A stretch of 5,774 nt of DNA, taken from assembly GCA_023435925.1 (NCBI GenBank), contig JAEZLF010000275.1, positions 1-5,774 of the forward strand, written 5' to 3'. The stretch comes from Bacillota bacterium (GTDB lineage: Bacteria; Bacillota; Clostridia; Acetivibrionales; DTU013). Under the pieces are notes generated by a model that saw only the letters and a list, made by a program, of their open reading frames with translations, did no database searches and was not told the origin of the DNA. A program made the position numbers and the translations under genes. Positions 5,603-5,774 of the stretch are shown here, piece after piece; positions within the stretch are counted from its first letter, which is position 1, and every line of letters begins with the position of its first letter.

Positions 5603-5774
5603 ATGAGGCCCTTAGGTAAAATCAATGTTTCAACAATTATCCCCGAAAAGCTTTCGAGGTTATCCGATATATCCGGTAATTTTTGGTGGACCTGGAACTA
5701 CGAAGCTGTAGACATGTTCCGATCAATCGATCCTGTGCTATGGGACAAGCTTGGGGCAAATCCCTCTGCTTTTC
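5603..5774 (+). CDS. glgP: Alpha-glucan (glycogen/maltodextrin) phosphorylase, DUF3417 type, N-terminal fragment
   Basis: The first 57 residues are visible before the window ends. The stretch IPEKLSRLSDISGNFWWTWNYEAVDMFRSIDPVLWDKLGANP (residues 13-54) carries the hallmark NxWWxWN...LF..IDP.LW...G.NP pattern of the DUF3417 domain. That domain opens the GT35-family alpha-glucan phosphorylases common in clostridia and thermophiles. These enzymes release glucose-1-phosphate from storage glycogen or maltodextrins in the cytoplasm using phosphate; the PLP-binding catalytic domain would lie beyond the edge. GGAGG (5591-5595) sits 7 bases before the ATG, confirming the start. It is the only plus-strand gene and is transcribed away from the membrane-protein gene. 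Confidence 0.92.
   Translation, partial: MRPLGKINVSTIIPEKLSRLSDISGNFWWTWNYEAVDMFRSIDPVLWDKLGANPSAF

Overview
The window looks like a chromosomal stretch from a low-GC Gram-positive bacterium, most likely a member of the Clostridia. The reasons are strong GGAGG-type ribosome binding sites, a textbook T-box leader, a DivIVA-family protein, AT-rich intergenic DNA, and proteins that resemble clostridial and bacillar families throughout. No phage, IS, CRISPR, tRNA or rRNA genes are visible. All genes but the last lie on the minus strand.

Region 1 (1-1423, minus) is a two-gene operon. A sigma-A promoter (1423-1395) drives a T-box leader with its own terminator (to 1102). Then come an Lrp/AsnC regulator (1040-558) and a class I aminotransferase (561-1, running off the window), which overlap by ATGA. 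The pair resembles AlaR-AlaT (YugG-YugH) of Bacillus subtilis, so an alanine or related transaminase under both tRNA sensing and Lrp-type control is the best reading. The specifier codon is ambiguous: GGC (Gly) by position, GCA (Ala) by acceptor-end matching.

Region 2 (1516-2459, minus) has a DivIVA-domain coiled-coil protein and thioredoxin (trxA). They are separated by a strong hairpin that looks like the trxA terminator.

Region 3 (2537-4793, minus) has a membrane-anchored phosphodiester glycosidase (NAGPA/DUF2233-type) followed, with an ATGA overlap, by a membrane-anchored protein with beta-propeller-like repeats. The pair probably acts together outside the membrane. Upstream lies a non-coding stretch of about 360 bases. 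It contains a GC-richer island with nested and mutually exclusive inverted repeats, plus a perfect 13-bp AT-rich inverted repeat. It may be a structured leader RNA or a small repeat element, and it is the least explained part of the window.

Region 4 (4935-5774) is a divergent pair: a small membrane protein of the CmpB/TMEM229 family (minus), and the start of an alpha-glucan phosphorylase of the DUF3417 type (plus, cut by the window end).
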